Translations under genes and position numbers: made by a program | From: Siphonodentalium dalli | Taxonomy: Eukaryota > Mollusca > Scaphopoda > Gadilida > Siphonodentaliidae | DNA: 64,000 nucleotides | Reading direction: 5' to 3' | Assembly (NCBI GenBank): GCA_032622095.1 | Contig: CP136063.1 | Location: forward strand, 210,474,355 to 210,538,354 | Shown here: positions 28,397 to 38,544 of the stretch, piece by piece | Numbering within the stretch: the first letter of the stretch is position 1 | Layout of the letters: each line of letters begins with the position of its first letter | Notes under the pieces: generated by a model | The model's database searches: none | What the model saw: only the letters and a program-made list of their open reading frames with translations | Told to the model about the DNA's origin: nothing

Positions 28397-28707
28397 TACC
28401 CGTTATTTAGTTAATATATATACGAAATAACGAATATTTGTTTAAAACTAGATACTCTCTGTGAACAGACAAACTGAAATGTATCCATTTTGATATCCAT
28501 TATGGATATCTATGTGCACGTCTCACATATTGTCATACTGTTTATATCCTTCGTGACTAATAGTCCCTAATTGGAATCATGTGTCCGACATATAACCCCG
28601 AAATATCATAAACCCCTGTTTCATTCTGTCTCTGCTCTTTTTAGAGTCATATACTAGGCCCGGTTTAAAATTACAATTCCCTTTATTTTACTTCGCACAA
28701 ACTATCA

Positions 28708-28710
<3 letters not shown>

Positions 28711-28757
<47 letters not shown>

Positions 28758-28774
28758 CTATATATATATATATA
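28711..28774. repeat. (TA)n microsatellite
   Basis: About 64 bp of nearly pure alternating TA, with small interruptions near 28,750-28,760. It is a self-complementary low-complexity tract with no gene content. Confidence 0.95.
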
Positions 28775-28879
28775 GTAGAAATGAATAATCCATGGTCTGA
28801 ACAGATTGTTTAGTCTATAGGCCTTTCATGCTTCTTGCATTTTTCAATAGACATTGATTAACAACGAGTTATTATGACG

Positions 28880-29149
28880 TCACTTCCGTTGTGGGTTGTA
28901 CACGTCACTTCCGGCGTTTAGTTTCGACCGGAAACGTTGTTTAAAGAGATCTTCTTGTGCTAGTCTAGCCATAACATTGTCTGTTTTCATTTTGTAGAAT
29001 GGGAATATCCTGAAGTTGCCATTGTTGCACTCTTCCAAATGCCCACTTAGTGGTATCTGTCGATATTCCTTATGATTTATTTGTTGCCGATGGATGGTCA
29101 CCCGTTCGCGTACAGTGTTTCCGGTTTGGCCTACGTATCCTTTTATAAG
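28880..29149 (-). pseudogene. Penelope-like element fragment: GIY-YIG endonuclease domain
   Basis: Read on the minus strand, the frame opens at 29,149 just after a stop and runs to a TGA at 28,880-28,882. The start reads L-I-K-G-Y-V-G-Q-T-G-N-T-V-R-E-R, matching the second half of the GIY-YIG nuclease signature (YVGQT, followed by an arginine-rich helix). It is followed by an H-x-x-x-I run, then 'IPLSGHLEEC' and a C-terminal arginine/lysine tail. In Penelope-like retroelements this domain sits downstream of the reverse transcriptase and cuts target DNA. Only the endonuclease C-terminus is present; there is no reverse transcriptase in the adjacent sequence, so this is a 5'-truncated relic. A bacterial-type or LINE-borne GIY-YIG is less likely given the layout. 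Confidence 0.75.
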
Positions 29150-29220
29150 CTACCGGTATATATGATCTATTTTGTCACATGTAAAGAAAATATAAAAAAA
29201 TGTTAATAGTATTAGTACTA

Positions 29221-29295
29221 GATCATGCCCTGAACCTCTACTAATGCTAACGCCCGTAGCGGGCGTTAGCATTAGTAGAGGTTCATGGCATGATC
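29221..29295. repeat. Long near-perfect hairpin (36-bp stem, 3-nt loop)
   Basis: The arms at 29,221-29,256 and 29,260-29,295 are complementary over 36 positions with one mismatch. The loop is TAG, and the loop-closing base pairs are GC-rich (CGCCCG against CGGGCG). Weaker complementarity (GTACTA against TAGTAC) extends the palindrome a further 8-12 bp on each side. It could be a short MITE, a hairpin-forming RNA or a cruciform. A 14-G run follows at about 29,319-29,332. Confidence 0.9.
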
Positions 29296-29710
29296 TATAT
29301 TAGTACATGCACTAGCCGGGGGGGGGGGGGGGTTCTACTCAAATTTGTTGTTTTTTAATGCCAGCTTTATATCAGTTTCTACAGCACATTGGTGATTGTC
29401 AGTTCGAATCTGACTGGAGACCGCTGGTGTTCTAAAATATGAACTTTAGATTGCATGATTATTATGAGAAATTATTATAATATTATATATATATTATATT
29501 ATAATATTAATATATTAATTCAATTGTACTTGCCAGATGCCAGTACATGTCCTATGAATTTAAAAAAAAATTACTTTACATGATATAAAATAGATCATAT
29601 ATAGCCTATTAATCTAACCATAAAATTGTGGTGCTTTGAATCATGTACTGCAGAGGTGTTGGTCGGGTCGGTTTTGAAAATTCCCTTGATCGTTTCGATC
29701 TAGATCGATA

Positions 29711-30160
29711 ACCATGGAAATTGTATATATCTGTGCAAGAGACGTCCCTTTAATCAAATATACTAGAGCTCCAGGGTGGAGACACATTCATGGGATGCTG
29801 ATAGTGATATGCATTTGGAAGTATGTTTTTTCTTCAATGTTCAAGTCTATATACATGTAGGCCCACCATATGAGGGAAGAAGTAACCACGAATTCCATTT
29901 TTGTGACCATGGACATGCTATATACCTGTGCAGGAGATGTCCATTTAGTAGGCCTTTACTGAATTTTTTTTAAAGCTCCGGTTTGAGACACACATTCAAT
30001 GGAGAGTGATGCTGATGATATGAAAATAGGGGTTTTTACCCAATTTAAGTCAACAAGTACACCATAGGAGGGAAGCAAGGCCCCAAGGACCCCTAATTCC
30101 CTTTTTATGACCATGGAAATTGTATATACCTGTTCACGAGATGTCCCTTTAATCAAAACT
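29711..30160. repeat. Tandem repeat of about 200 bp, two full and one partial copy
   Basis: The motif beginning ACCATGGAAATTGTATATA recurs at 29,711, 29,906 and 30,110 (spacings 195 and 204 bp). Each time it is followed by 'CCTGTGCAGGAGATGTCC'-like sequence, an 'AGAGCTCCGG..GAGACACA' segment and a 'GAGTGATGCTGATGATATG' segment. The third copy is truncated. Copies are diverged by substitutions and small indels. Short open frames that cross it do not resemble proteins. Confidence 0.75.
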
Positions 30161-31590
30161 GGCTGATAGGCAGTACCACATACCGGTACATGTACACACA
30201 CATGCAATCATGTATTGGGAGTTTCCAGGTGAGTGTGTCACGAGAGTATTCTAGGTCTACCTGGGTGGTCAAATTGGACACTGCTAATGGAAATTCTAAT
30301 GAATCGATGGAAGTGGACAAATACAGTACTAACCCACCAAAATCTGAAAGGTGCACAAAAACAGTGGTATAACTTACTCTATAAGGTATAACTTATAAAA
30401 TGGAACACTTCAAACAAAAAGAACTGCTATTATTGTTTTTCACTGAAAGGTTTATGCATCCAATTTACAAATTATAAATTTCCCAGCATATCTCCTGCAT
30501 ATCCATTGAGATATCAGTTTCCCCTGCAAGCTATTACATGATCCAAACATGTGTATTGGCTATTTTGGCTGAAATACATTTTAAGCTGACAACAACTCAG
30601 GACAGTGAACTCAATCTTCACGTTCGGGTCATTGTTGACAATTTTGTAGACATGACATATCCATGATAATGATGAAATATTATTTGTTAAGCTCCAATTC
30701 AACTAGAGTTGACATATTTTGAAAATAAATACATAAAGAGGACATTTAGCAGGCTTCAATTGGAAATATTATTCTATAAATTGCTGATATCTGCAAACCT
30801 ACGTCATTATACACACAATTCCATAATTTCTAACTATTTCATGATTAGTCGGTCAACCAGCCCATTATCTAGCATTATTCCATACCACTTTTGTTGGTCT
30901 AGTGGATCAACTTCAATTATACTAAATGCTTTTGGCAGTCACTATGCTGGACTTGAATACTTTACTTGTTGTGATAATCTGAATTGATACACATGCAAAT
31001 AATTCACTGATTAGTTGGATGCACTGATGACAGTCATTTTCAAGCCATTGATAGTCACGTTAATATTTGAGACATTTGCTCGTTCTTGTTCCATGCACAC
31101 AATGATCTAGGCTTAAATATCTTAGTTACATCACGACAAGTTTATTTATTTCAATTTTTACATTTCTCGAAGCTTCTTTCCAAAGGGTGTCTGGAAGGAA
31201 GTTTTCACATCATGTCTCATATGCAACATGCCATGAATGTAGCTTAATGTCATCTCCACAAAGGCCCGTGTAACGTGTTTTTACAGTTATAAAATTTCCC
31301 CGTTTGACACAAAACACCTCACGCAAACAAAATATATCTGCCTCATATAGATGATTTTGGTACTAAAATGACCACAATAATATAGCCGAAACATCGAAAT
31401 AAAAAAATCAGATATGAGGCAGCAAACTTCTTCAATGTTGATGTAACCGTGCACGAGGGGGGGGGGGGGGTGTGATTACTAGTACCTCACGAAACTTATT
31501 TGGAACAAATAAAACTATCGTCATCAACTTATATTGACATATCTGTGTGAAGGAGATACCTGTTAGTATCAGTAATGTAAATACAGTATC
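30161..31590. other. Intergenic sequence without recognisable genes
   Basis: AT-rich sequence with a few open frames of 60-92 codons, none showing a domain, signal peptide plus splice signals, or codon regularity that would justify calling a gene. A 14-G homopolymer lies at 31,457-31,470. The region around 31,265-31,456 is related to 31,990-32,160 (listed separately). Confidence 0.55.
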
Positions 31591-32165
31591 TCATCCCTTT
31601 TATCTCTCTCTATCTCTCTCTCTCTCTTTCTCTCTCTCGTCCTCTCTATCTCTTTCTCGTTCACAATCTCTCTCCCTGCTTCTAACGACATCATCATTAC
31701 TATAATTATGATATTTTCATTCCTTCCCGTCCGACCCCCTCTCTACACTTAATGAAGAGCGGGCGCGAAACAAAAGGGGAGCAAACTTAATAAAAGCCCT
31801 TGGGCTTGTTGTTTAATCCCCTTTCCAATCAATCGAATTTATATTATTCTATGCTCCTGTAAAATGTCTGTTTAATGTTTATATATGTTATTATTTTGAT
31901 TGGAATAAAATATGTTTATACTAATGTAAATAACCCCCTTAAATGAATGTAGTACAGACTGGCCAACTTGTCAGAGCATGGGACGGTATAGCAAAGTTTG
32001 GCAATTTATGGTAAAATGTCCACCCAGGCAAATCACATTGACCCCTTGTGTTAATTTTGGTATCAACATGAACGTTAATATATCCCCGACGAATTTAGTT
32101 AATAAAATGCGACATGGGACAGCAAACTTCGACACAAAATTGATGTAACCGGTTACCGGGGGTGT
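31265..32165. repeat. Two diverged copies of a dispersed repeat
   Basis: Segments near 31,290-31,460 and 31,990-32,165 align over about 170 bp in the same orientation. Shared landmarks are 'TTTTGGTA', an 'AGCAAACTTC' block and 'TTGATGTAACCG', followed by a G-rich run in both. A (CT)n-rich microsatellite lies between them at about 31,595-31,665. Both copies are diverged and their termini are not clear, so the repeat type is unassigned. Confidence 0.5.
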
Positions 32166-32169
32166 TTGT

Positions 32170-33590
32170 TGACATCAGAGTTTCCAAATATCCAAGCTAC
32201 AAAAACATGATTTCGCACTATATAACTTATTGCCGTTGATCGGGGCTAGTCGATTTTTCACAGCCTGGTCTTTGTGTCCACTGATTCTCTCATGCTTGGT
32301 GTGGCTATTCTTGCTGCTGATGTCTTCTTTCACTTACATCAGCCCAAAAAATTGTAGAATTTTTTATAAAAAATGCCATTTTTTCAAGGTATTTTCATAA
32401 TTGTTCAAGTTTGTAATATACACATGATGATGCAAATCACCCATAACATGAGCAAGTTAATGACACACATAGCAATTGTTATAAGAAGCTAATATAGCAA
32501 GTAATTTGGAGTTTGTAGCCAGTGGTATAGAGATATGGATATGGATATGGCCATTTTAAGGGTTAGTAGTACTAAAACTTGGATAAATTTAAGAAAATGC
32601 TTCAGCACTTTGAAAAGAGCATACATTTGTGATACTAATTCAATATACACACACATCCAATTATTTTGGGTCACCCTTGCAGACCTGAAAATGTCATATA
32701 GTTCTCCATATGCTGATAAAGCGATGTGCTTGATGCTCAGCTGATCAGATCTGGACTCAATGAGCTCACATAACCAGAAGTTCTCTCATTGAAAGAATCT
32801 TGTACAGTCTGCCATAGCTGATCCAAGTTTGCAACACCAGACCCCAAAAGCTGTGTGAAAATGGAGGCTGAACATGACATGTGGTGGAAAATTATGCTTT
32901 TTTGATGAATAATGTGCTAAAGGGTGGGGTTAAATTGTGTGTAATAAATAAAGAACCCCAGAAGTGATTTTGTTTTTTAACACATTTATTCAATTGAGGG
33001 GTAATTAGGCCGATGCTGCCGATGTGCCACTCAAGGGGTGGGTATTTCGACGGAAGTGGAGGATTACAAAAAGTAAGTTGATGACTTTTCTGACAACGCG
33101 TCCTCCACAGCGTCGTTGGACCAAAGCGTTCCAAAAATGGGGTCGGAATCGGCTAACCATGCTAAAGAACGTATACACGATAGAGTTCCAGAACGCTACC
33201 AGTCAGCAGTTATTCACAATGTGAAGCTCTCAGACTTTCCAGGGATTAAAGCCAGATGGTTGACGCTTAGATATTGTAAAGCAGCACATGCACAGAAGAA
33301 TGAAACTACTACTACGTTGAATCCATCCAAAATGTGTTGAATGGCAAATCCCAGTTAGTGAATGACAAACGTAAATGTGAACTTTTCTGGTAAGGGCAGT
33401 GAGCTCATGTGCATCCACAGACAGAGTAAGACATTACAGTTTTGGACGGTATTGGATAATGACAACTATTAATTATGTAATATGTATTTAAATGTTTAGA
33501 CAAGACCCGGACTACCCTTCGACTATGAAATAGATACAGCGGCATCGAACATTGACTTCCAAATGATTTATGAGACTAATTGTGACTTAC
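32170..33590. other. Intergenic sequence without recognisable genes
   Basis: Open frames of 61-80 codons occur on both strands (for example at 32,535-32,744, 33,024-33,224 and 33,116-33,340) but show no motif I recognise, and the last two overlap in different frames. The sequence is AT-rich with no inverted-repeat termini that I could see. Confidence 0.5.
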
Positions 33591-33599
33591 ACTTACTTT

Positions 33600-34120
33600 G
33601 ACTTACGCTTACCTATTTCCCTTCTGTGATGCTTCTCTCCTCTCTTGGACGCTAGTCTTCCCTTCGCTGCTCCACTTCTCTTATTTCATTTTGTTTCTTC
33701 CTCTTTGATGTGAGGTCTCTATTATCTGTTCCTCTTCTCTTTGTCTTGGTGTTCCTCTGCGCTTTGTCTTGATGCTCCTCATCTCTCATCTACTTTGCTA
33801 CACTTCTCTTATTTCTTATTTCTCTTTCTCCGTTCTTGATGTCTATTCTCTTGTTCCTCTTCTCTTTGTCTTGATGTTCATCTTTTCTTTGCCTCGAATG
33901 TCCTCGTCTCTTAATTGCTCCACTTCTCTTTTGTCTTATTTCGTATTTCTTTTTATCCTTTATTGATGTCTCTATTAATTTGTTCTTCTCTTTGTCTATA
34001 TATTCCCCTTCTCTTTGTCTGGATGTCTCTCATCTCTTATCTGCTTCTCTTCTTGTCTCTTCCACTTCTCTTATTTCTTATTGTCTCTCCATTCGCTTGC
34101 CTATATTCTCTTGTATGATA
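33600..34120. repeat. Pyrimidine-rich imperfect tandem repeat (about 120-145 bp period)
   Basis: The plus strand is strongly CT-rich, with a phrase like 'CTCCACTTCTCTTATTTC' recurring near 33,670, 33,798, 33,918 and 34,061, and 'TTCTCTTTGTCTTGATG' interspersed. Hydrophobic open frames of 65-108 codons here are a direct product of the TCT/CTT composition. The repeat ends about 165 bp before the zinc-finger gene start codon, so it lies in the likely promoter-proximal region. Confidence 0.85.
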
Positions 34121-34286
34121 ACCAATGTTTTATACTGTATTTTAAAAATTATTGTTTCCATTAAAGGTTCAACCCAATGTAAAAAAGATGACCCGAAAAG
34201 AGGCCGAATTTCCACGTTTTTCTATTTATTTTTTCTTTCAACACAGTGGTGCAAGATCGGTGGAGAAACCGGCGGAGAGTTTCAAA

Positions 34287-34312
34287 ATGGCGACGGACGA
34301 AAGTAGCGTAAG
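34287..34312 (+). CDS. Candidate first coding exon of the zinc-finger gene
   Basis: An ATG in a strong context (TTCAAAATGG, A at -3 and G at +4) begins an eight-codon coding segment, M-A-T-D-E-S-S-V plus two bases. It ends at AG|GTACGT, a good splice donor at 34,313. Joining it to the acceptor at 38,026 completes an arginine codon and continues in frame into I-E-A-M-E-E-S-F-K. The upstream 40 bp are CpG- and purine-rich, unlike the surrounding AT-rich DNA, as expected for a 5' UTR or promoter. The exon is very short, so the call rests on splice signals, the Kozak context and phase agreement with the downstream exon rather than on homology. If spliced this way the intron is 3,714 bp. Confidence 0.5.
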
Positions 34313-34878
34313 GTACGTGGTTCAAATCGATGAACGTTTTCGCTCATTTAAGTAATTCATTTCACTGAGACAAAGTTGCACGGGCAGTCGAATTCTGTGT
34401 GGAATCTATTCGGCATGTTGTTCAGTTGATATTAAGTAGTTTAAGTGTGCTAGAAAGGTCAACATGTGGTGAATTTTTTTTTTTCATTTTGAGGTGGCGA
34501 TGTTCGTGAATTTCTGTGTATAAACTGTGAAACCGACGGGATTAAGACGGATTCCTAGCGGTTGTGTTTGCTAGAGGATTATGAAGTTACACGAGTAATG
34601 GAATTTATACTTAATATCACACTTAGGGTTAAATAAATTGGCAAAAATGAAATTATTTTCCAAATTGTCAAAATGGCGGTGTAGATTAAGACAATTTACT
34701 CAATAATGATGACGGTGTAGAGTACAATATTTATGATGGTGTAGAGTATTTATTAAATTCAATTATAAGCAATCAACGTCGTTTGTGGTGTAATTTCGGG
34801 GTAGATCTATATATCAGTGCCAGGTATTATAGGCTTACGATATAGGCTATTTTGTACGGCAATTTCGGCCTCAAGAGT

Positions 34879-37219
34879 CGTCGTGTGAGGATCAGAAGGT
34901 TCTATCTGCATTTTGGCGGGGAAATGAGCTATTGGTGTCATTCGAATCGGCTTTCTTTATCAGATTAGCTTTTCCCACAATGTCCATCACGTACAGTATC
35001 TGCGTAAAATTCTATGAAAAAATGTTCTATCTCCATATCAACATGTTTCTTCCGAGCAAAAGGGTCCTATCCGCTGGTCCAATAAAACTTGAAAGAAATA
35101 TCATGTGGTCAAAGTCATGATGTAGATAGAACAAAATAATTGCTGGAAATACAACATAATATAACATTCAATCGGCAGATAGAACATTCCCAAATTTATT
35201 GAGTGATGTGTGTGTTATAAGAAAATTATATCCAATATGTTGTTGTTTGTACTACTTTGACCTTTGAGAATTCGTTTTGTAGACAGCTAGAGCACCATAC
35301 AGTACAACGAATAATCCCAAAATGGGTCCAGTGGGTAAGCAAGTTGTCTTGTAGAGAAACAAAGATCAGAGCATTGCTTTGTAAATAACACAATCGTAGC
35401 GTTGACCATCAATCAGGGACGCGGCGACAGGGGGTGAGGGGGTGTCTTATCCCCAAGTTTTGTCCAAAATCGAATAGTTGAAAACTCGGAGCCTGCATCA
35501 GCTTACAGTTGGATATTTTATACTCTAACCTAGTAAAGGTCGGCTGAAATTAGATGTTTCCGACTGTAATTTAGCCCACTTTGTTCGGTTTTCAATGAAA
35601 ATTTAGAAATTTTCCCCACTCGTCGGAACTCTCAGTTGGAAAATTCCAACTCAAGGGGGGGGGGGTGCAAAACCAAATTTACCACTTTCTGAAGGTCCAG
35701 TTGGAAAATGCAACCCAAGGGGCGTGCAAATCAAATTGGGGTCGAAAGGGGAGGGCGACCCTTGTGCTTTTTGAGAAAAAAATAGCACACGAACATGCCA
35801 ACATATCAGATGTATCATTCTTTGATACAAGTGTGGGATAAACAAGCATTTCTGTGTCTGTATTGCTCTTAAAACCCCATTCTATAATATATTAGACATG
35901 GTGTAAACATATAGCACATGAATATACCAATTAATTACCTGTCTCCGACAACTCCACGACGAGACGCGACTCGAATTATGCAGCATAATATTGCTTGCTT
36001 TGTCACGACATTTTATATTATGTCCACCGATGATAAGGTCACTTGTGGAGACGGCAAATATAAGCCATAGGCTTACGACCGAATCCACTCCCATACACAA
36101 GGAACATGGTAAAATGAATTACCAATATATTATATTGTAATTTATATTCTGAGTGGGAATAAATATTATTAAACCAAACAAGCATTGCTGTATAGTCGCC
36201 TTGGTGGGACACGAGACATAGATCCAAACCTCTTTTTGTTCCTATTCCTTTTCGTTTGAGGTTTTACAGTTGAAATAAAATATATGGTTATCTAACTTGA
36301 TTGACCTGGGCATGCGTTAGAACTGTGATAATCACACACATCGTCAAAGACAGACAACGGATCTACTTACACATTAACCTAACTATTTAATTGGACCGTA
36401 CCGTCCAGATATAAATTATACGGTTATGATATCGTTGAATTTTTTTAGTCGATAATACACTCCCCATTTAAGCGAAATAGAACAACTGAACGATAATTGC
36501 ACCATCCTTGATATTTCTGTGGCATACTTATATCAAATTATTGCCTCGTTAACATTCTGATTTGTAGATATAAGAAATCAATTATTGTTTCGTTCATTTC
36601 CATTGTGCATGTGTGAATGCATGTGAACCTGGAAAATGTGAGAAGTGATTCTGCGCGTCACGCCATTTTTCAGGCCTATATGCATTCTTACCCATGGAAT
36701 TGAAAGAGACAACCACTCGTTTCTCAAAATGGCAAAGAATAGTGACCACTCGCTCATATACTCTAACACAATCCCCTCACAAACCGCGAGAGATAATACA
36801 ACATATTTCTTGAATAAACTGCTGTCAATTTAACCACATAGGCCTACATAAAATGGAGGAAAAATTCAGGCTAGAGAGTTCTATCTCTATGTGCACTCTG
36901 ATCCGGAAGCGAGAAGTAAGTAAGTAAGTAATGCTTTATTCCCAGCCAATTGGTAATTTGGTACCTGAGAAAACGAGACGATGGTTTCATAAGCAAAATG
37001 TTCTATCTCTAAACACATTTTTGTCTTTTATTATAAAACTGGCGAGTTTCTAGAACTGAGACTTCGGATATAATAATATTTTAGTTAGCTTCAACATTTT
37101 AAAACATGACGACAAACACTGAACACGATTTACTTGGTAATTCCCGTCTCGAAATTTCAACATCGATTTTCCAACCAAATGATAAATGGTAGATAGAACC
37201 ATCTGATTCTCACACGACG
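34879..37219. mobile_element. 2.34-kb non-autonomous DNA transposon-like element in the intron
   Basis: The left end CGTCGTGTGAGGATCAGAAG and the reverse complement of the right end (CGTCGTGTGAGAATCAGATG), both continuing into GGTTCTATCT, match at 27 of 29 positions and so form terminal inverted repeats. The motif GTTCTATCT recurs close to both ends in both orientations (near 35,023, 35,125, 35,178, 36,879, 37,010 and 37,190), as subterminal transposase-binding repeats do. The interior has no transposase frame. It contains a G-run at about 35,656, a 60-bp duplication around 35,630-35,740 and an (AAGT)n tract near 36,917. No clear target-site duplication was found, so the superfamily is unassigned, and the real ends may lie a few bases further out. 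It lies entirely in the proposed zinc-finger intron. Confidence 0.6.
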
Positions 37220-37460
37220 CTGTCTGACACCTACGACGTTGATTCCTTCATTATATTGTCTAACGCACAGAGCAAAAATACCATCAATTTGCATTTATGC
37301 TCGGAAAAGTCTTTTTATTGAAACGTAATGAATTTTAAAACATTGAAGAGTCTAGCTATGATAGGATTGTGTCGGTGCCCGGTGATCATGGACGAAGGTC
37401 ACGGTGACCATGCTTCTGTTGTGGGATTTACCAATAGGCCTATACTAGCCATATGCCTAC

Positions 37461-37920
37461 TTAAAGGTACTCAATCCGATCAGACACTCCTAAATGACTA
37501 TTTCTTTGTCTTCGAGGGTAAAAAAATATTTGATTCGAATCGAGGAACACACCTATCAAAGCTCAAGAGTGATCAGATATCGATTTTTGAAGTTTGTTAT
37601 TTCTCGAGATGTCTAATAATATGTAGCCTAGAAATACGTGGTCAAACGGAGGGTCTCGGACAGCATTGCAGATGAAGATGGATAACTCTAAAATCAAGTG
37701 TGAATGCGGTCAAAGTTCGTGATATTTTAGTGAAAATACGGCCATATTTTTTAAAGAAAATGTTGATAGATAACAAGTTTTGGAAAATTTGATGGCATGG
37801 TTGACAGTGGTTAGCATTATTTTGTTGCAATAAATCGATTGTGATTACTATTTTGAAGAAATGTTGTTGTTGTATATATATATTGTATGGGGACCGTCTG
37901 GTCGGATGGAGTACCTTCAA
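37461..37920. mobile_element. 460-bp MITE with GGTACTC termini, TTAA-like flank
   Basis: The left end TTAAAGGTACTCAATCCGAT and the reverse complement of the right end (TTGAAGGTACTCCATCCGAC) form terminal inverted repeats. A second member of the family lies at 42,931-43,399. The TTAA (TCAA at the decayed right side) fits a four-base TTAA target duplication as used by piggyBac-type elements. There is no transposase frame. It is the second transposon inside the proposed zinc-finger intron. Confidence 0.65.
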
Positions 37921-38026
37921 TAGAGATGACAAACATAAGAAATTATTTTTTAAGAGTAATTTGGGTCCTCATTTGGACTTAGCACTCCATATCCTTACTT
38001 GTGATTGTTTTTGTTTTTTATTTCAG

Positions 38027-38449
38027 AATTGAGGCGATGGAAGAATCTTTCAAGGAAGATCATTTCTTAATTCATTCAATAGAAAGAGGCACGAGAACAC
38101 TCACACAGACTCACAACCACTATCGTGTGATGATTGTGGCAAAAAAATTAACGAGAAACATTTGTTGCTCGCGCATCGCGCAAAGCACGGCGATGGTTCC
38201 AAATTTGAATGTGAGAAATGCTCCAAAAAGTTTACTCGCAAGTACTCTCTGACTCGTCATAAAGAAACTCACCAAAATGGAAAGGGTCACAAATGTGATC
38301 AGTGTGGGTCTGTATTTACAAGGAAGGACACCCTAACAAATCATTCACAAGCGGTACACGAGAAGGACATCCCGCATAGTTGCCGCAGCTGCGGGAAAGT
38401 GTATACCTGGCGTGCAGCCCTGGCTGCACACGTTGAGAGATGTCACTAG
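38027..38449 (+). CDS. C2H2 zinc-finger protein, terminal exon with four fingers and an apparent frameshift
   Basis: A polypyrimidine tract ending in TTTCAG (acceptor at 38,025-38,026) precedes the exon. From about 38,085 to the TAG at 38,447 one frame encodes four C2H2 fingers: C-DD-C...H-x3-H, C-EK-C...H-x3-H, C-DQ-C...H-x4-H and C-RS-C...H-x4-H, each with 12 residues between the second Cys and first His. A linker-like 'RHENTHTDSQPLS' precedes finger one. Such proteins bind DNA in the nucleus. The N-terminal part (M-E-E-S-F-K-E-D-H..., from 38,037) is in a different frame, and it is that frame which matches the proposed first exon in phase. A single-base indel between about 38,060 and 38,095 would reconcile them. 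This could be a sequencing error, a polymorphism or a real inactivating mutation. No effector domain is visible; the total length would be roughly 145-150 residues. Confidence 0.8.
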
Positions 38450-38544
38450 TCCAACTGACAACGTACCTAAAGTAAATGCGTGGAAAAACCACGAACAATT
38501 GTTATTTTGTTTTGAAGATTTGAATTTATTTTTTTAAAGAGTAA

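Larger units (their letters stand above)
26100..28545. repeat. Array of about 145-bp units with a palindromic core, switching orientation
   Basis: About thirteen diverged units of roughly 145 bp each carry a self-complementary core. In the copy at 26,204-26,235 the arms are CCGTTATTTAGT and ACTAAATAACGG around an 8-nt loop, a perfect 12-bp stem. Cores lie near 26,204, 26,349, 26,496, 26,640, 27,199, 27,342, 27,493, 27,637, 27,768 and 27,917 in one orientation, then near 28,007, 28,150 and 28,401 in the opposite orientation. Each unit also contains a conserved 'ATGGCTGTCAAAATGGCTAC' motif. The array is interrupted at about 26,761-27,160 by unrelated DNA and at 28,305-28,396 by a MITE. Tandem cores of this kind occur in some bivalve Helitron-like non-autonomous elements, but I see no Helitron termini, so the class is open. 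Confidence 0.85.

Noticed and set aside
29398-29414. tRNA gene or SINE B box: a perfect T-arm-like stem (GTCAG/CTGAC) with loop TTCGAAT
   Set aside because: No matching acceptor stem, D arm or A box is found in the preceding 80 bp, so at most it is a chance or decayed fragment.
31741-31920. Possible LINE 3' end (AATAAA-like motifs after a T-rich stretch)
   Set aside because: There is no coding remnant upstream and no tail repeat or target duplication, so it is insufficient for a call.
33769-34118. Hydrophobic serine/leucine-rich frames resembling membrane segments
   Set aside because: They follow from the CT-rich tandem repeat composition and overlap in different frames.
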